Notes under the pieces: model-generated | Told to the model about the DNA's origin: nothing | Databases searched by the model: none | What the model saw: the letters and a program-made list of their open reading frames with translations, nothing else | Part shown: positions 54,157-64,000 of the stretch, piece by piece | How positions within the stretch are numbered: the first letter of the stretch is position 1 | Layout of the letters: each line of letters begins with the position of its first letter | Made by a program: the position numbers and the translations under genes | From: Paenibacillus xylanexedens | Lineage (GTDB): Bacteria; Bacillota; Bacilli; Paenibacillales; Paenibacillaceae | Assembly: GCF_001908275.1 (NCBI RefSeq) | Contig: NZ_CP018620.1 | Location: 4,402,001 to 4,466,000 of the forward strand | Direction of reading: 5' to 3' | DNA: 64,000 bases

Positions 54157-56115
54157 ATGGATTATCGCAAGTTGGGACAAGAGATAACGGAATTGGTTGG
54201 GAAGAAGGATAATATCGCTCGGCTTACGCACTGCGCAACCCGACTTCGGTTCGAACTGCACGACATCTCCAAAGCGGAGACAGAAAAACTTAAAGCACTT
54301 CCAGGTGTCATTACCGTTGTGAATAATGGCGGGCAATATCAGGTCGTTGTGGGCAATGAGGTGCAGCAGGTCTACCGTGTTATTACTCAACAGATAGGTT
54401 CGGCAACCCGAAGTACGGACTCCAAATCGGTTTCTGGCAAAAATAACGGACCAAAGCAAAAACAGAGCTGGATCTCCAGATTCATCAGCGTGATCTCAAC
54501 AACATTTACTCCGGTAATTCCGGCAATCATTGGCGCCGGTATGATCAAAGCAATATTAGCCGTACTTGTGCTGACAGGCCTCGTAACGACGGAAAGCCAA
54601 AACTACTATATCCTTAATACCATTGCGGACGCGGCTTTTTATTTCATGCCAATTCTGCTGGCTTATGGAGCTTCCATTAAATTTGAAACTAGCCCCATTC
54701 TGGCGATGACAGTTGCGGGCGTGTTATTACATCCGGGATGGAGCGCCCTGATGGCGGAAGGAAAAGACGTGTTTTTCATCGGTGTGCCAGTTCGACTAAC
54801 CGATTACGCGGGCTCCGTGCTGCCAATTATTATCGTCGTTTGGCTCATGTCCTATATTGAACGTTTCGCGGATCGGGTATCGCCCTCGATGATCAAATTT
54901 TTCACGAAACCAATGATTGTACTATTGATTACAGCACCACTTGCATTGGTGGCGATTGGGCCTTTCGGAACGTACCTGAATGATCTGGTTGCGATGGGTG
55001 CAGAAGCGATTAATGCCAGAGCCAGTTGGCTGATTCCTTTGTTAATGGGAACTTTACAACCATTCCTGATCGTAACAGGTACCGCATGGGCCATGACACC
55101 GATTGCAACCAGCCAACTGACCAAAAATGGATATGAAATGATCAATGGTCCAGGAATGCTCGCGTCCAATATTGCTCAAGGTGGGGCCACCCTTGCTGTA
55201 GCATTGAAAACAAAAAACAAAAAACTGAAACAGCTCGCTGCTTCATCCGGTTTCACCGCTGTGCTGGGCATCACGGAACCATCCTTGTACGGTGTAACGC
55301 TGAAACTGAAGAAACCCTTAATTGCCGCAATGATTGGTGGTGGTGTAGCAGGGATATACGCTGGTCTGACAGGATTAGTACGTTATGCCTTCGTGTCTCC
55401 AGGGCTTGCCGCGTTACCTGCATTCATTGGCAGCAATCCGATGAACATCGTTCATGCCATTGTGACTTGTCTGATCGCTTTTATCGTTACCTTTGCTCTG
55501 ACATGGATCATTGGTTTTGAAGATCCAGTGGACGATGAAGAAGAAGACAATTCCAACGTTAACGATGACAAGACGCTTTCCGGGCAGCCTGTTCAAGACA
55601 ACAACCCAAACACACAGTCTTCTACAATAACAAATGCAAATGTACCGAGCCAAAATGAATTACGCCCACTTACGATCGCCAGCCCGATGCAAGGGGAATT
55701 AGTCCATCTAGACCGTGTACCAGACGATGTCTTCTCTTTGGGATTACTGGGTAAGGGTGCTGCCATTATTCCTGCCAAAGGAGAACTGTATGCACCAATC
55801 GCAGGTGAAGTTACGGCTTTCATGGACTCCAAACATGCGGTCAAATTAAATGGTTATGATGGAGAAGAGGTGCTCATTCATATTGGAGTGGATACCGTCA
55901 ACCTGAAGGGGCGACATTTCAACTCTTCCATTAAAGTAGGGGATCGCGTACAACGGGGTGACTTGTTGATCCGCTTTGATATCGACGCCATCAAGGCGGA
56001 AGGATATGAAGTCATTACCCCGATCATTATCGCCAATTCGGATCGTTTCCCGGACATTAAGCTGGAGAAGCAGAGTCCTGTGGAGGTTGGAGCGACCATT
56101 ATCCACCTTTCGTAA
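54157..56115 (+). CDS. bglP: Beta-glucoside PTS permease EIIBCA
   Basis: A 652-residue phosphotransferase permease that imports and phosphorylates aryl- or cellobiose-type beta-glucosides. Domains: EIIB (1-85) with phospho-Cys26 in LTHCATRLRF; EIIC (about 105-470) with around ten membrane segments, including GAGMIKAILAVLVL and the family motif GITEPSLYGV; EIIA (about 505-645) with phospho-His575 in VLIHIGVDTVNLKG. The linker between EIIC and EIIA (about 465-510) is acidic and Asn/Gln-rich. ATG 54157 has TGAGG upstream. First gene of bglP-GH1-licT. Confidence 0.94.
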   Translation: MDYRKLGQEITELVGKKDNIARLTHCATRLRFELHDISKAETEKLKALPGVITVVNNGGQYQVVVGNEVQQVYRVITQQIGSATRSTDSKSVSGKNNGPKQKQSWISRFISVISTTFTPVIPAIIGAGMIKAILAVLVLTGLVTTESQNYYILNTIADAAFYFMPILLAYGASIKFETSPILAMTVAGVLLHPGWSALMAEGKDVFFIGVPVRLTDYAGSVLPIIIVVWLMSYIERFADRVSPSMIKFFTKPMIVLLITAPLALVAIGPFGTYLNDLVAMGAEAINARASWLIPLLMGTLQPFLIVTGTAWAMTPIATSQLTKNGYEMINGPGMLASNIAQGGATLAVALKTKNKKLKQLAASSGFTAVLGITEPSLYGVTLKLKKPLIAAMIGGGVAGIYAGLTGLVRYAFVSPGLAALPAFIGSNPMNIVHAIVTCLIAFIVTFALTWIIGFEDPVDDEEEDNSNVNDDKTLSGQPVQDNNPNTQSSTITNANVPSQNELRPLTIASPMQGELVHLDRVPDDVFSLGLLGKGAAIIPAKGELYAPIAGEVTAFMDSKHAVKLNGYDGEEVLIHIGVDTVNLKGRHFNSSIKVGDRVQRGDLLIRFDIDAIKAEGYEVITPIIIANSDRFPDIKLEKQSPVEVGATIIHLS

Positions 56116-56157
56116 CAACCGTAATATGGTCCGTCATATATCATGATCAACATTTAA

Positions 56158-57618
<1,461 letters not shown>

Positions 57619-57635
57619 AGGATCGTGATGAATGC

Positions 57636-58487
57636 ATGAGAGTAATCAAAATATTAAATAACAGCTTGCTTCTGATCAAAGATGAACAGGGGCAAGAGAT
57701 GATTGTCATGGGAAAAGGATTGGCATTCAAAGGCAAAGTCGGCGAGCGACTCGATGAGGAGCACATCCAGAAACGATTCATTCTGCAAAATAATCCGTCT
57801 GCCCAGGCTTACGTACGAACCATCGAAAACATGCCAGAAAAACATGTGAATGTCATAAACAAACTGATTAACAATGCAAAAGAAAAGCTGTCTCTTGACG
57901 ATCAAATCTTCTTCACGCTTATGGATCACTTGTCATTTGCCATTGAACGATGGAAAAAAGGTGTAGCATTACAGAATCGCATGTTATGGGAGATCCAGAG
58001 GTTTCATCCTGTCGAGTTCGAACTGGGGGTTGAAGCTGTTCAGATGCTGAATCTAGAATTGGGTATTGAACTGCCGGAAGAAGAAGCAGGGAATATCGCT
58101 TTTCATTTTGTGAATGCCCAAACGCATGAACAGAATATGGAGCGCACGATGCAATCCGTTAAGATGTTAAAGGATATTTTTAACCTGATTCAATACACCT
58201 TTGATATGCAATTGAACAAAAATTCTATCCATTATGTGAGACTTGTCACACATCTGCAATTCTTCATCCAGCGTTTACAAGAAGGGCGTCTGGGCAATTC
58301 GGCGAAAGATTTTATATTTCAACACATGGTGAAGGAGCACCCGCTTGAATATAAGTGTGCGGAGATGATCAAAACCTACGTACAAAATATGCTGGATATC
58401 TCCATATCGAACGAGGAATTATTATATTTGATGATTCACATTGCTCGAATTGTGCAGGAGGAACAGGGTCACGAGGGACGATTATAA
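57636..58487 (+). CDS. licT: LicT/BglG-family transcription antiterminator
   Basis: A 283-residue RNA-binding antiterminator. ATG 57636 starts the CAT domain (MRVIKILNNSLLLIKDEQGQEMIVMGKGLAFKGKVGE, 1-55), which binds the RAT found at 54040. Two PRD domains follow, with candidate phospho-histidines in MDHLSFAIER and RFHPVEFELG (PRD1) and in THLQFFIQR and KEHPLEYKCA (PRD2). These let PTS phosphorylation switch its activity. Its ribosome site is weak, so translation may be coupled to the GH1 gene, whose stop lies 17 bases before. It regulates its own operon. Confidence 0.94.
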   Translation: MRVIKILNNSLLLIKDEQGQEMIVMGKGLAFKGKVGERLDEEHIQKRFILQNNPSAQAYVRTIENMPEKHVNVINKLINNAKEKLSLDDQIFFTLMDHLSFAIERWKKGVALQNRMLWEIQRFHPVEFELGVEAVQMLNLELGIELPEEEAGNIAFHFVNAQTHEQNMERTMQSVKMLKDIFNLIQYTFDMQLNKNSIHYVRLVTHLQFFIQRLQEGRLGNSAKDFIFQHMVKEHPLEYKCAEMIKTYVQNMLDISISNEELLYLMIHIARIVQEEQGHEGRL

Positions 58488-58540
58488 AAAAAAGTTTATA
58501 TGCCTGTTAGCAGACAGGAAAAAAGATACTTTCTAACGAT

Positions 58541-58583
58541 GACCGTTTTCTCGTATTTTATCGGGAAACGGTCTTTTATTTTT
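58541..58583 (+). terminator. Terminator of the bgl operon
   Basis: GACCGTTTTCTCG pairs with CGGGAAACGGTC, then TTTTATTTTT. Confidence 0.8.
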
Positions 58584-58695
58584 GCAAATATGTAGCGGCT
58601 TTTTGATATTTCATGCGAACGAACTCCAGCTTCCTAAACTCACATGAGATTACCAAATGATAACTTTTTATTATAATTATTGGAAATTTGTTATA

Positions 58696-58709
58696 TGTAA
58701 GCGCTATCC
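58696..58709. promoter_or_regulatory. cre-like site before the xylanase gene
   Basis: TGTAAGCGCTATCC matches 13 of 14 cre positions with a palindromic AAGCGCT core, 75 bases before the xylanase start. Confidence 0.7.
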
Positions 58710-58783
58710 AAAGAGCTATAATCTATTTATCTGGATGTTAATCCGTTCAGAAATACTTAGACCAAATCAAGAGGAGGAATTGT

Positions 58784-61456
58784 ATGAGACGGTTAGGTCA
58801 ATGGAATATAACAGCCTTGGTTCTTGTGCTGGTACTCGCCATGCTTCCATTTTCGAATGTCTCACATGCAGCCAAGGCAGTTACGGAAGTGGAGGGAGGT
58901 CATTTGAGCACAAACTTTGAAGACGGTACACTTCAGGGATGGACTCCACGTGTCGGTAGCGAAAGGCTGACAGTGACACAGCAGGAAGCAAACGAAAGTC
59001 AGTCCAGCATGCTGGTTGCCAACCGTGAGCGTTCCTATCATGGACCGATGTTATCCATGAAGGATCTGCTTGAGCGTAACCAAGAGTATGAAATTACAGC
59101 ATATGTAAGACTTACCCAGGAGCCCACCACGGATCAAACACTACAGCTCACCACATATAAAAAAACAACTGCCGAAAGCTGGAACCCGATCGGTAGCGTG
59201 AAGATTTCCAAAGCAGAATGGAATACATGGCACAAGATCACCGGAAAATTTCAATATAGCGATAATCCTACGGAATTGAATCTGTTCATCGAAACACCCT
59301 ACATCTCTGAAGATAGCGTGGATACGTTATCGTTCTATGTGGATGATGTATCATTTACTCTGGCCGAGCAACTGGAGATTGAAGAAGGTATTCGGTCTCT
59401 GGAGGACCTGTATCAAGATGATTTCCCCATTGGTGCAGCGGTGTATCGCTGGCAGTTGGAAGGCGCATATGGACAACTGCTCACAAAGCACTTTAACAGC
59501 TTGACCGCAACCTATGAGATGAAACCGAAGTACATGTCTCCTTCCGAAGGTGTTTATGAGTTCGAGGCAGCCGATCAATATGTTCAGTTCGCCGAGGAAC
59601 ATGGTATGGGCGTACGCGCACATGCCTTGTTGTGGCATATTGATGCAGCAGAGTGGATGTTCAAGGATCCTCAGGGTAACCCTGCGAGTCGAGAATTACT
59701 GCTTGCCCGGATTCAGGATTACGTTGAAACCGTCATGACCCGATACAAAGGTAAGATCTATGCCTGGGATGTGGTAAACGAGGCGATTGCGGATAGCAAT
59801 GGTGATGCCAACGGTTTACGTAAAAGTCCCTTTTATGAACTAATCGGTCCGGATTACATTGAGAAAACCTATGAATTCGCTCGTGCAGCCGATCCGAATG
59901 CCAAATTATATTACAACGAATACTTCACGGAAATCCCTGAGAAAAGAGAGCATATGTATCAGTTGGTCAAACGACTGAAAGAGAAGGGGCTCATCGATGG
60001 TGTGGGTTTGCAATCCCACTATAACCTCGAATCCCCGCCCATCAAGGAAATTGAAAAAACGATCAACATGTTCGCCGAACTTGGATTGGATATTCAGATC
60101 ACGGAACTGGATGTGGATAGCGGAATTCCATTTGGTGAAGAGATGTCCGATGAAGTTGCGGTAAAGCAGGCGTATCGATATAAGGAACTGTTGGATTTGT
60201 ACAAAAAACACAAAGATCACATTTCTTCAGTTACCTTATGGGGACTCCAAGATGAGAAGTCTTACAACAACCAGGCCATGCTGTTTGATTCAGCCCTGAA
60301 GGCCAAAAAAGCATACTGGGGACTCGTGGATGAATCCAGCTTGCCTGTGTTGACACAGAGAGCCGTCTCACTTTCGGGTAAACCGGATATCAAAAAACAG
60401 TCACAAGATCCTCTCTGGAACAAAGCGGTGTCTACTCCACTGAAGGGTGACTCTTCGGGATCAGCCAATTTCCGCACCTTATGGGATTATAGTAACCTGT
60501 ATATCCTTGTGGATGTTCAGGATGCGAAGGCAGATGTGAATGACGGAGTAGAACTCTTTGTTGATCTCAATAATGGCAAGACCACCTCATATGAAGCAGA
60601 TGACCGATACATTATCATTAAGCGGTCGGGCAAAGCTGAGGGTGCGGAGCGACGTTCATATCGTGTACGCGAGACAAAAGCCGGATATCAGGTTGAATTG
60701 TCCATTCCATGGGGTGGTATCCAAGCCGATTCAGAATATGAAGTTGGCTTGGACATCCGTGTGACTGATGGCGGTTCAAGTGGGACACAACCTTATAATC
60801 CACTGTACTGGAATGATCGAACACAATCTCAGGAGCAAGATACAAGCAAATACGGCGTAATTCAACTCGCCCCTATGCCCAAATATGCACAAGCTGTGCA
60901 AGGGATTGTTCAGATTGATGGGAAGAAAGACGCCCTATGGAATAAGGCTGTACCATTTGAAGTAAAACGGTTGAATGAGACCGAAGGTGCAGAGGCAGTG
61001 GCTCGCGCAATGTGGTCAGGTGAGTATCTATACCTGCTGATCGACGTCACTGATCCAAACATCATTACAGACAGCATCAACCCATGGGATCAGGATTCGG
61101 TTGAGATTTTCCTGGACGAGAATCACCAGCGCACACCATATTTTCAATATGATGATGCCCAGTTCAGAATCAGTGCAGACAATGTGGGAACCTTTGCAGG
61201 GGGAGCCTCACCCGGACGCCTTGTAAGTGCTGTGAAGAAAACGAATAAAGGATACCTCGTAGAAGCCAGAATCCAGTTGAATTCACTGACGCCAAAGGCT
61301 GGAAATGTTCTCGGTTTCGAGCTTCAAATTAACGACAACCAGGGCGGAGGTAAGCAGAGCGTAGCCAAGTGGAATGATGCGACCAATGAAAGCTGGAGAA
61401 ACACTTCCCAGTACGGAATACTCACTTTTGTCGGAAAGAACAAACTCGGGCAGTAA
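58784..61456 (+). CDS. Secreted modular GH10 xylanase (CBM22-GH10-CBM9-CBM9)
   Basis: An 890-residue exoenzyme with AGAGGAGG upstream of ATG 58784. The signal peptide ends near FSNVSHAAKA. A CBM22-type module (about 38-190; NFEDGTLQGWTPRVG ... SFYVDDVSF) precedes the GH10 barrel (about 205-520) with acid/base Glu333 in DVVNEAI and nucleophile Glu441 in ITELDVD, plus ALLWHIDAAEWM and SVTLWGLQDEKSY. Two CBM9-type modules close the protein (about 545-705 and 715-885; DPLWNKAV, KDALWNKAV, WDQDSVEIFLDEN). There is no S-layer anchor. It releases xylo-oligosaccharides that the GH43 enzymes could finish. Confidence 0.93.
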   Translation: MRRLGQWNITALVLVLVLAMLPFSNVSHAAKAVTEVEGGHLSTNFEDGTLQGWTPRVGSERLTVTQQEANESQSSMLVANRERSYHGPMLSMKDLLERNQEYEITAYVRLTQEPTTDQTLQLTTYKKTTAESWNPIGSVKISKAEWNTWHKITGKFQYSDNPTELNLFIETPYISEDSVDTLSFYVDDVSFTLAEQLEIEEGIRSLEDLYQDDFPIGAAVYRWQLEGAYGQLLTKHFNSLTATYEMKPKYMSPSEGVYEFEAADQYVQFAEEHGMGVRAHALLWHIDAAEWMFKDPQGNPASRELLLARIQDYVETVMTRYKGKIYAWDVVNEAIADSNGDANGLRKSPFYELIGPDYIEKTYEFARAADPNAKLYYNEYFTEIPEKREHMYQLVKRLKEKGLIDGVGLQSHYNLESPPIKEIEKTINMFAELGLDIQITELDVDSGIPFGEEMSDEVAVKQAYRYKELLDLYKKHKDHISSVTLWGLQDEKSYNNQAMLFDSALKAKKAYWGLVDESSLPVLTQRAVSLSGKPDIKKQSQDPLWNKAVSTPLKGDSSGSANFRTLWDYSNLYILVDVQDAKADVNDGVELFVDLNNGKTTSYEADDRYIIIKRSGKAEGAERRSYRVRETKAGYQVELSIPWGGIQADSEYEVGLDIRVTDGGSSGTQPYNPLYWNDRTQSQEQDTSKYGVIQLAPMPKYAQAVQGIVQIDGKKDALWNKAVPFEVKRLNETEGAEAVARAMWSGEYLYLLIDVTDPNIITDSINPWDQDSVEIFLDENHQRTPYFQYDDAQFRISADNVGTFAGGASPGRLVSAVKKTNKGYLVEARIQLNSLTPKAGNVLGFELQINDNQGGGKQSVAKWNDATNESWRNTSQYGILTFVGKNKLGQ

Positions 61457-61483
61457 ACCATCGGCAGTAATTGTAAGAATAGA

Positions 61484-61533
61484 AACCATCATAACAGTGG
61501 CTAAAACTCAACCATTGTTGTGATGGTTTTTTG
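61484..61533 (+). terminator. Terminator after the xylanase
   Basis: AACCATCATAACAGTGG pairs (with G-T pairs) with CCATTGTTGTGATGGTT, then TTTTT. Confidence 0.85.
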
Positions 61534-61663
61534 TCGTTTACATACATCACTCAAGCTGATGAGGGCGATACAATCTGCCTTGACTATATTTAACAGCCCT
61601 TGATATACTAAATAGATGTTATTTTTTCTTTATGCGGATAAGAAAGTAATCAACTACATACAA

Positions 61664-61749
61664 CCGTTTGCGAGGGAGCCTTAACCGGCTGAGAGGGTGT
61701 TAAACCGACCTTACCTGATTTGGATCATGCCAACGTAGGGATGCAACGA
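61664..61749 (+). promoter_or_regulatory. TPP riboswitch aptamer (thi box)
   Basis: CTGAGAGGG (61689-61697) and ACCTGATTTGGATCATGCCA followed by ACGTAGGGA (61713-61741) are the conserved thiamin-pyrophosphate aptamer blocks. CGTTTGC (from 61665) and GCAACG (to 61748) close the outer helix. It controls tenA through the terminator at 61807. Confidence 0.95.
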
Positions 61750-61806
61750 TGAAACACTGCACTTGGGTAGCTTATGCGAACCCCCTTGTTTTTGTGTATT
61801 TGTCTG

Positions 61807-61836
61807 CGAAACATCCTATGGATGTTTCGTTTTTTT
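61807..61836 (+). terminator. Riboswitch-controlled terminator
   Basis: CGAAACATCC-tat-GGATGTTTCG followed by seven T. It is the expression platform of the TPP riboswitch, 38 bases before the tenA start. Confidence 0.9.
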
Positions 61837-61873
61837 GTTTTTAAATACGTACATTGATGAACTGGAGGAACAC

Positions 61874-62536
61874 ATGTTGACTATTTCAGAGAGATTATAT
61901 CAGGCAGCGCAGCCCGTGTGGAAGGAATGTCTCGAGCATCCCTTTGTTAAAGGAATCGGAGATGGTTCCTTACCGGTCGAACAATTTCGTTATTATTTGC
62001 TGCAAGACTACTTTTACCTGTTCGATTATGCCCGCGTATTTGCACTAGGTATCGTCAAGTCGCACGACCCCAAATTGATGCAGTTTTTTAGTAAAAACGT
62101 AGATAACATCCTGAATGGTGAAATGAAAATTCATCGTTCTTATATGGAGCGATTAGGAATAACAGAGGATCATGTTTTTTAGGTAAAACCTGCACTGAAA
62201 AATGCAGCCTATACTAATTATATGCTCTCTGTTTCCCATGCGGGTGGCATAGCAGAAGTACTTGTATCCATTCTGGCCTGCTCATGGAGCTATGCGGAGA
62301 TCGGTCAAGTCCTTGCTCAAAAGCCGGGTGCAGCTGAGCATCCCTTTTATGGAGAGTGGATCACAGGATATGCTTCCTCTGAATACAACAGCAGCAATCA
62401 ATCCCTTGTGACGTTAACGGATAAGCTATTAGAAGGCTGTAGCGAGGAAACATACCAACGGATGGAAGATATTTTCGTGATGTGCAGCCGCTTTGAGCTT
62501 GATTTTTGGGAGATGTCATGGAGGCTGGAGCCTTAA
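61874..62536 (+). pseudogene. tenA: tenA (thiaminase II) interrupted by an in-frame TAG
   Basis: TenA-family aminopyrimidine aminohydrolase/thiaminase II used in thiamin salvage. GGAGG lies 5 bases before ATG 61874. HPFVKGIGDGSLPVEQFRYYLLQDYFYLFDYARVFALG is the TenA N-terminus. Codon 103 is TAG (62180-62182, after DHVF), and the same frame then continues without a break as VKPALKNAAYTNYMLSVSHAGG, CSWSYAEIG (catalytic Cys) and FELDFWEMSWRLEP to TAA at 62534. A single C-to-T change from CAG (Gln) would account for it. Total 220 codons, a normal TenA length. It may be a fresh pseudogene, a sequencing error or a read-through gene. The riboswitch upstream is intact. Confidence 0.88.
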
Positions 62537-62560
62537 GTTCACTGGTAGTTAATCCAATTA

Positions 62561-62598
62561 GAGAGTAGCGTCCATAAACAGGATGTTGCTCTCTTTTT
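62561..62598 (+). terminator. Terminator after tenA
   Basis: GAGAGTAGCGTCC pairs with GGATGTTGCTCTC (some G-T pairs), then TTTTT. From here to 62813 I see only the leader of the CotH-type gene. Confidence 0.75.
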
Positions 62599-62813
62599 CT
62601 ATATCCGTTGTGCAAAACAGCCTGCCATGTTTATTTTTATTGCCGGCATATCTATCGCTTCTATAGGCAGAATGCTTGATGGGAGTAATCCGAGCTTTTC
62701 GTTTGTTATTTTTGTGTCTCATTCAGATTCATTTAAGAATTGCAATTTATGATAATTACATGCGAAAAGATACAACAACAATAATAATAATGAGGTGATG
62801 GCAATGAGTATAT

Positions 62814-64000
62814 ACAAATGGCCTAAATTTATCGGTGTAGCGGTGCTATGTACTGCGATGCTGACGGCATGCAGCTCGACTAATGAAGGGAATGGGGAGT
62901 CGGAAAGCAATTCGACTGAAAAGGAACAAACGACTACGGATAATCAGAGTAAAACGGAGAATACTGCGCAGACAGTAGGATATGCCGATCAAATCAACAA
63001 GACTGAGGTTATGTCCATTTCAATTGATGTGGATGAAGAAGCATGGAAAAAAATGCTGGACACTGCAACAGAGGAACAGTACATCTCAGCTAATATTACA
63101 ATTAACGGAACGACGATTGAAAACGTCGGGATTCGTCCAAAGGGTAACTCCAGCCTGCGGCAGGTCGCTGGCGATGATACAACGGATCGATATAGTTTCA
63201 AAATCAAGTTTGATGAATACGTCAAGGATCAAACGTGGATGGGATTGGACAAGCTCGTTGTGAACAACATGATTAGCGACAATAGCTATATGAAGGAATA
63301 TTTGAGTTATGACATTATGAGTTATATCGGCGTAGATGCACCTTTATTCGCATTCTCCGATATTAGTGTAAATGGAGAGACTTGGGGCTTGTACCTGGCT
63401 GTTGAGGACATTGACAGTGGATATCTCGCTCGAGCCAAGAATGACGTGGGTGAACTTTACAAGCCGAACAATGATGACAACATGGGGCCAGGAGGTATGG
63501 GAGGGCCAGAAGGCAATCCTTTTGCACAAGGATATGGAGATATGCAGCCTCCTAATGAAGGTATGGCGCCACCGGATGGTGCAAGTCCGCCGGATATGAA
63601 CAGCGGGACAGGGGAAGATGGTGCGAATACACTACCGGAAGCAGGTATGAAGGGGAACCGTGGTCCGGGTGGTATGGACGGAAGCGGGAATGGTGTTTCA
63701 TTGGTGTACACGGATGATGAATCATCCAGTTACTCCGCGATCTTCGACAATGCTGAGACCAAAACAACAGAGGAAGATCATCAGCGTGTCATTGAATCGC
63801 TCAAAAACTTGAGCACAGGTACCGAACTGGAGAAATATGTGGATGTGGACGAAGTTCTGAGGTATTTTGCAGCCCACACGGTGGTTGTCAATATGGATAG
63901 CTACACGTCCGGAATGGGACATAACTATTATTTGTATGAGAACGATGGACAGATTAGTATGTTGCCTTGGGACTACAACATGGCCTTTGGCGGATTTGGC
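62814..64000 (+). CDS. cotH: CotH-family (kinase-like) lipoprotein, C-terminus beyond the window
   Basis: The first 395 codons of a CotH-type protein. ATG 62814 follows GAGGTG by 6 bases; ATG 62808 is an alternative. The signal ends in a lipobox (AMLTACSSTN), so the protein is membrane-anchored outside the cell. An acidic Ser/Thr/Gln linker follows. The CotH fold starts at TEVMSISIDVDEEAWKKML, with IRPKGNSSLRQ, FDEYVKDQTWMGLDKLVVNNMISDNSYMKEYLSYDIM and, near the window end, YLYENDGQISMLPWDYNMAFGGFG. A Gly/Met/Pro-rich insert (about 223-300) interrupts the domain. CotH proteins of spores are atypical protein kinases; this exported form may act on cell-surface or carbohydrate-linked targets. 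Confidence 0.9.

Overview
The window reads as chromosomal DNA of a plant-polymer-degrading, spore-forming Bacillota, most likely Paenibacillus. The reasons are strong AGGAGG ribosome sites with frequent GTG/TTG starts, YesM/YesN-type two-component pairs beside ABC sugar importers, CcpA-like cre sites, a LicT antitermination leader, a CotH-family protein and a GPGG-rich protein of a type I associate with spore-formers. The genus is an inference; no rRNA or other taxonomic marker is present.

Layout. 1-4 kb: start of an AraC regulator, an exported alkaline phosphatase and a double-propeller GH43 enzyme. 4-9.3 kb: a thiol/sulfur unit (ArsR-type regulator overlapping a CoA-disulfide reductase-rhodanese-TusA-DsrE fusion) followed by an arsR-arsB-arsC operon. 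9.4-16 kb: MerR regulator plus MFS pump, a secreted B-lectin protein, and a TetR-linked set (dehydrogenase, luciferase-like monooxygenase, esterase) with matching palindromes. A probable group II intron relic lies at 16.25 kb. 16.4-23.5 kb: an AraC regulator divergent from FAH-family dehydratase, ketoglutarate-semialdehyde dehydrogenase, YjhG/YagF-type xylonate dehydratase and GH43 beta-xylosidase, which together look like a non-phosphorylative (Weimberg-type) xylose route. 23.5-26.2 kb: an AT-rich graveyard of polymorphic-toxin and immunity genes. 26.3-27.9 kb: divergent TetR/SDR pair around a perfect palindrome. 28-35.5 kb: AraC regulator and a 2128-residue secreted rhamnogalacturonan enzyme joining a PL11 lyase to two CE12-type acetylesterases. 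35.7-46.1 kb: histidine kinase, response regulator, solute-binding lipoprotein, two permeases and two GH13 alpha-glucosidases. 46.2-53.8 kb: yjdI/yjdJ pair, chemoreceptor, alpha/beta hydrolase divergent from a LysR regulator, VOC protein, ABC-F protein with a foldable leader, and a GPGG-repeat protein. 54-58.5 kb: bglP-GH1-licT operon with a RAT/terminator switch. 58.8-61.5 kb: modular GH10 xylanase. 61.6-64 kb: TPP riboswitch, a tenA interrupted by an in-frame TAG, and the start of a CotH-type lipoprotein that runs off the window.

The carbohydrate genes fit together. The GH10 xylanase outside the cell and the GH43 beta-xylosidase would release xylose for the oxidative pathway; the PL11/CE12 giant opens acetylated pectin; the ABC and PTS systems import alpha- and beta-glucosides for the GH13 and GH1 enzymes. 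Several of these loci carry cre-like sites, consistent with shared carbon-catabolite control. No CRISPR array, tRNA, rRNA, intact insertion sequence or prophage was seen.
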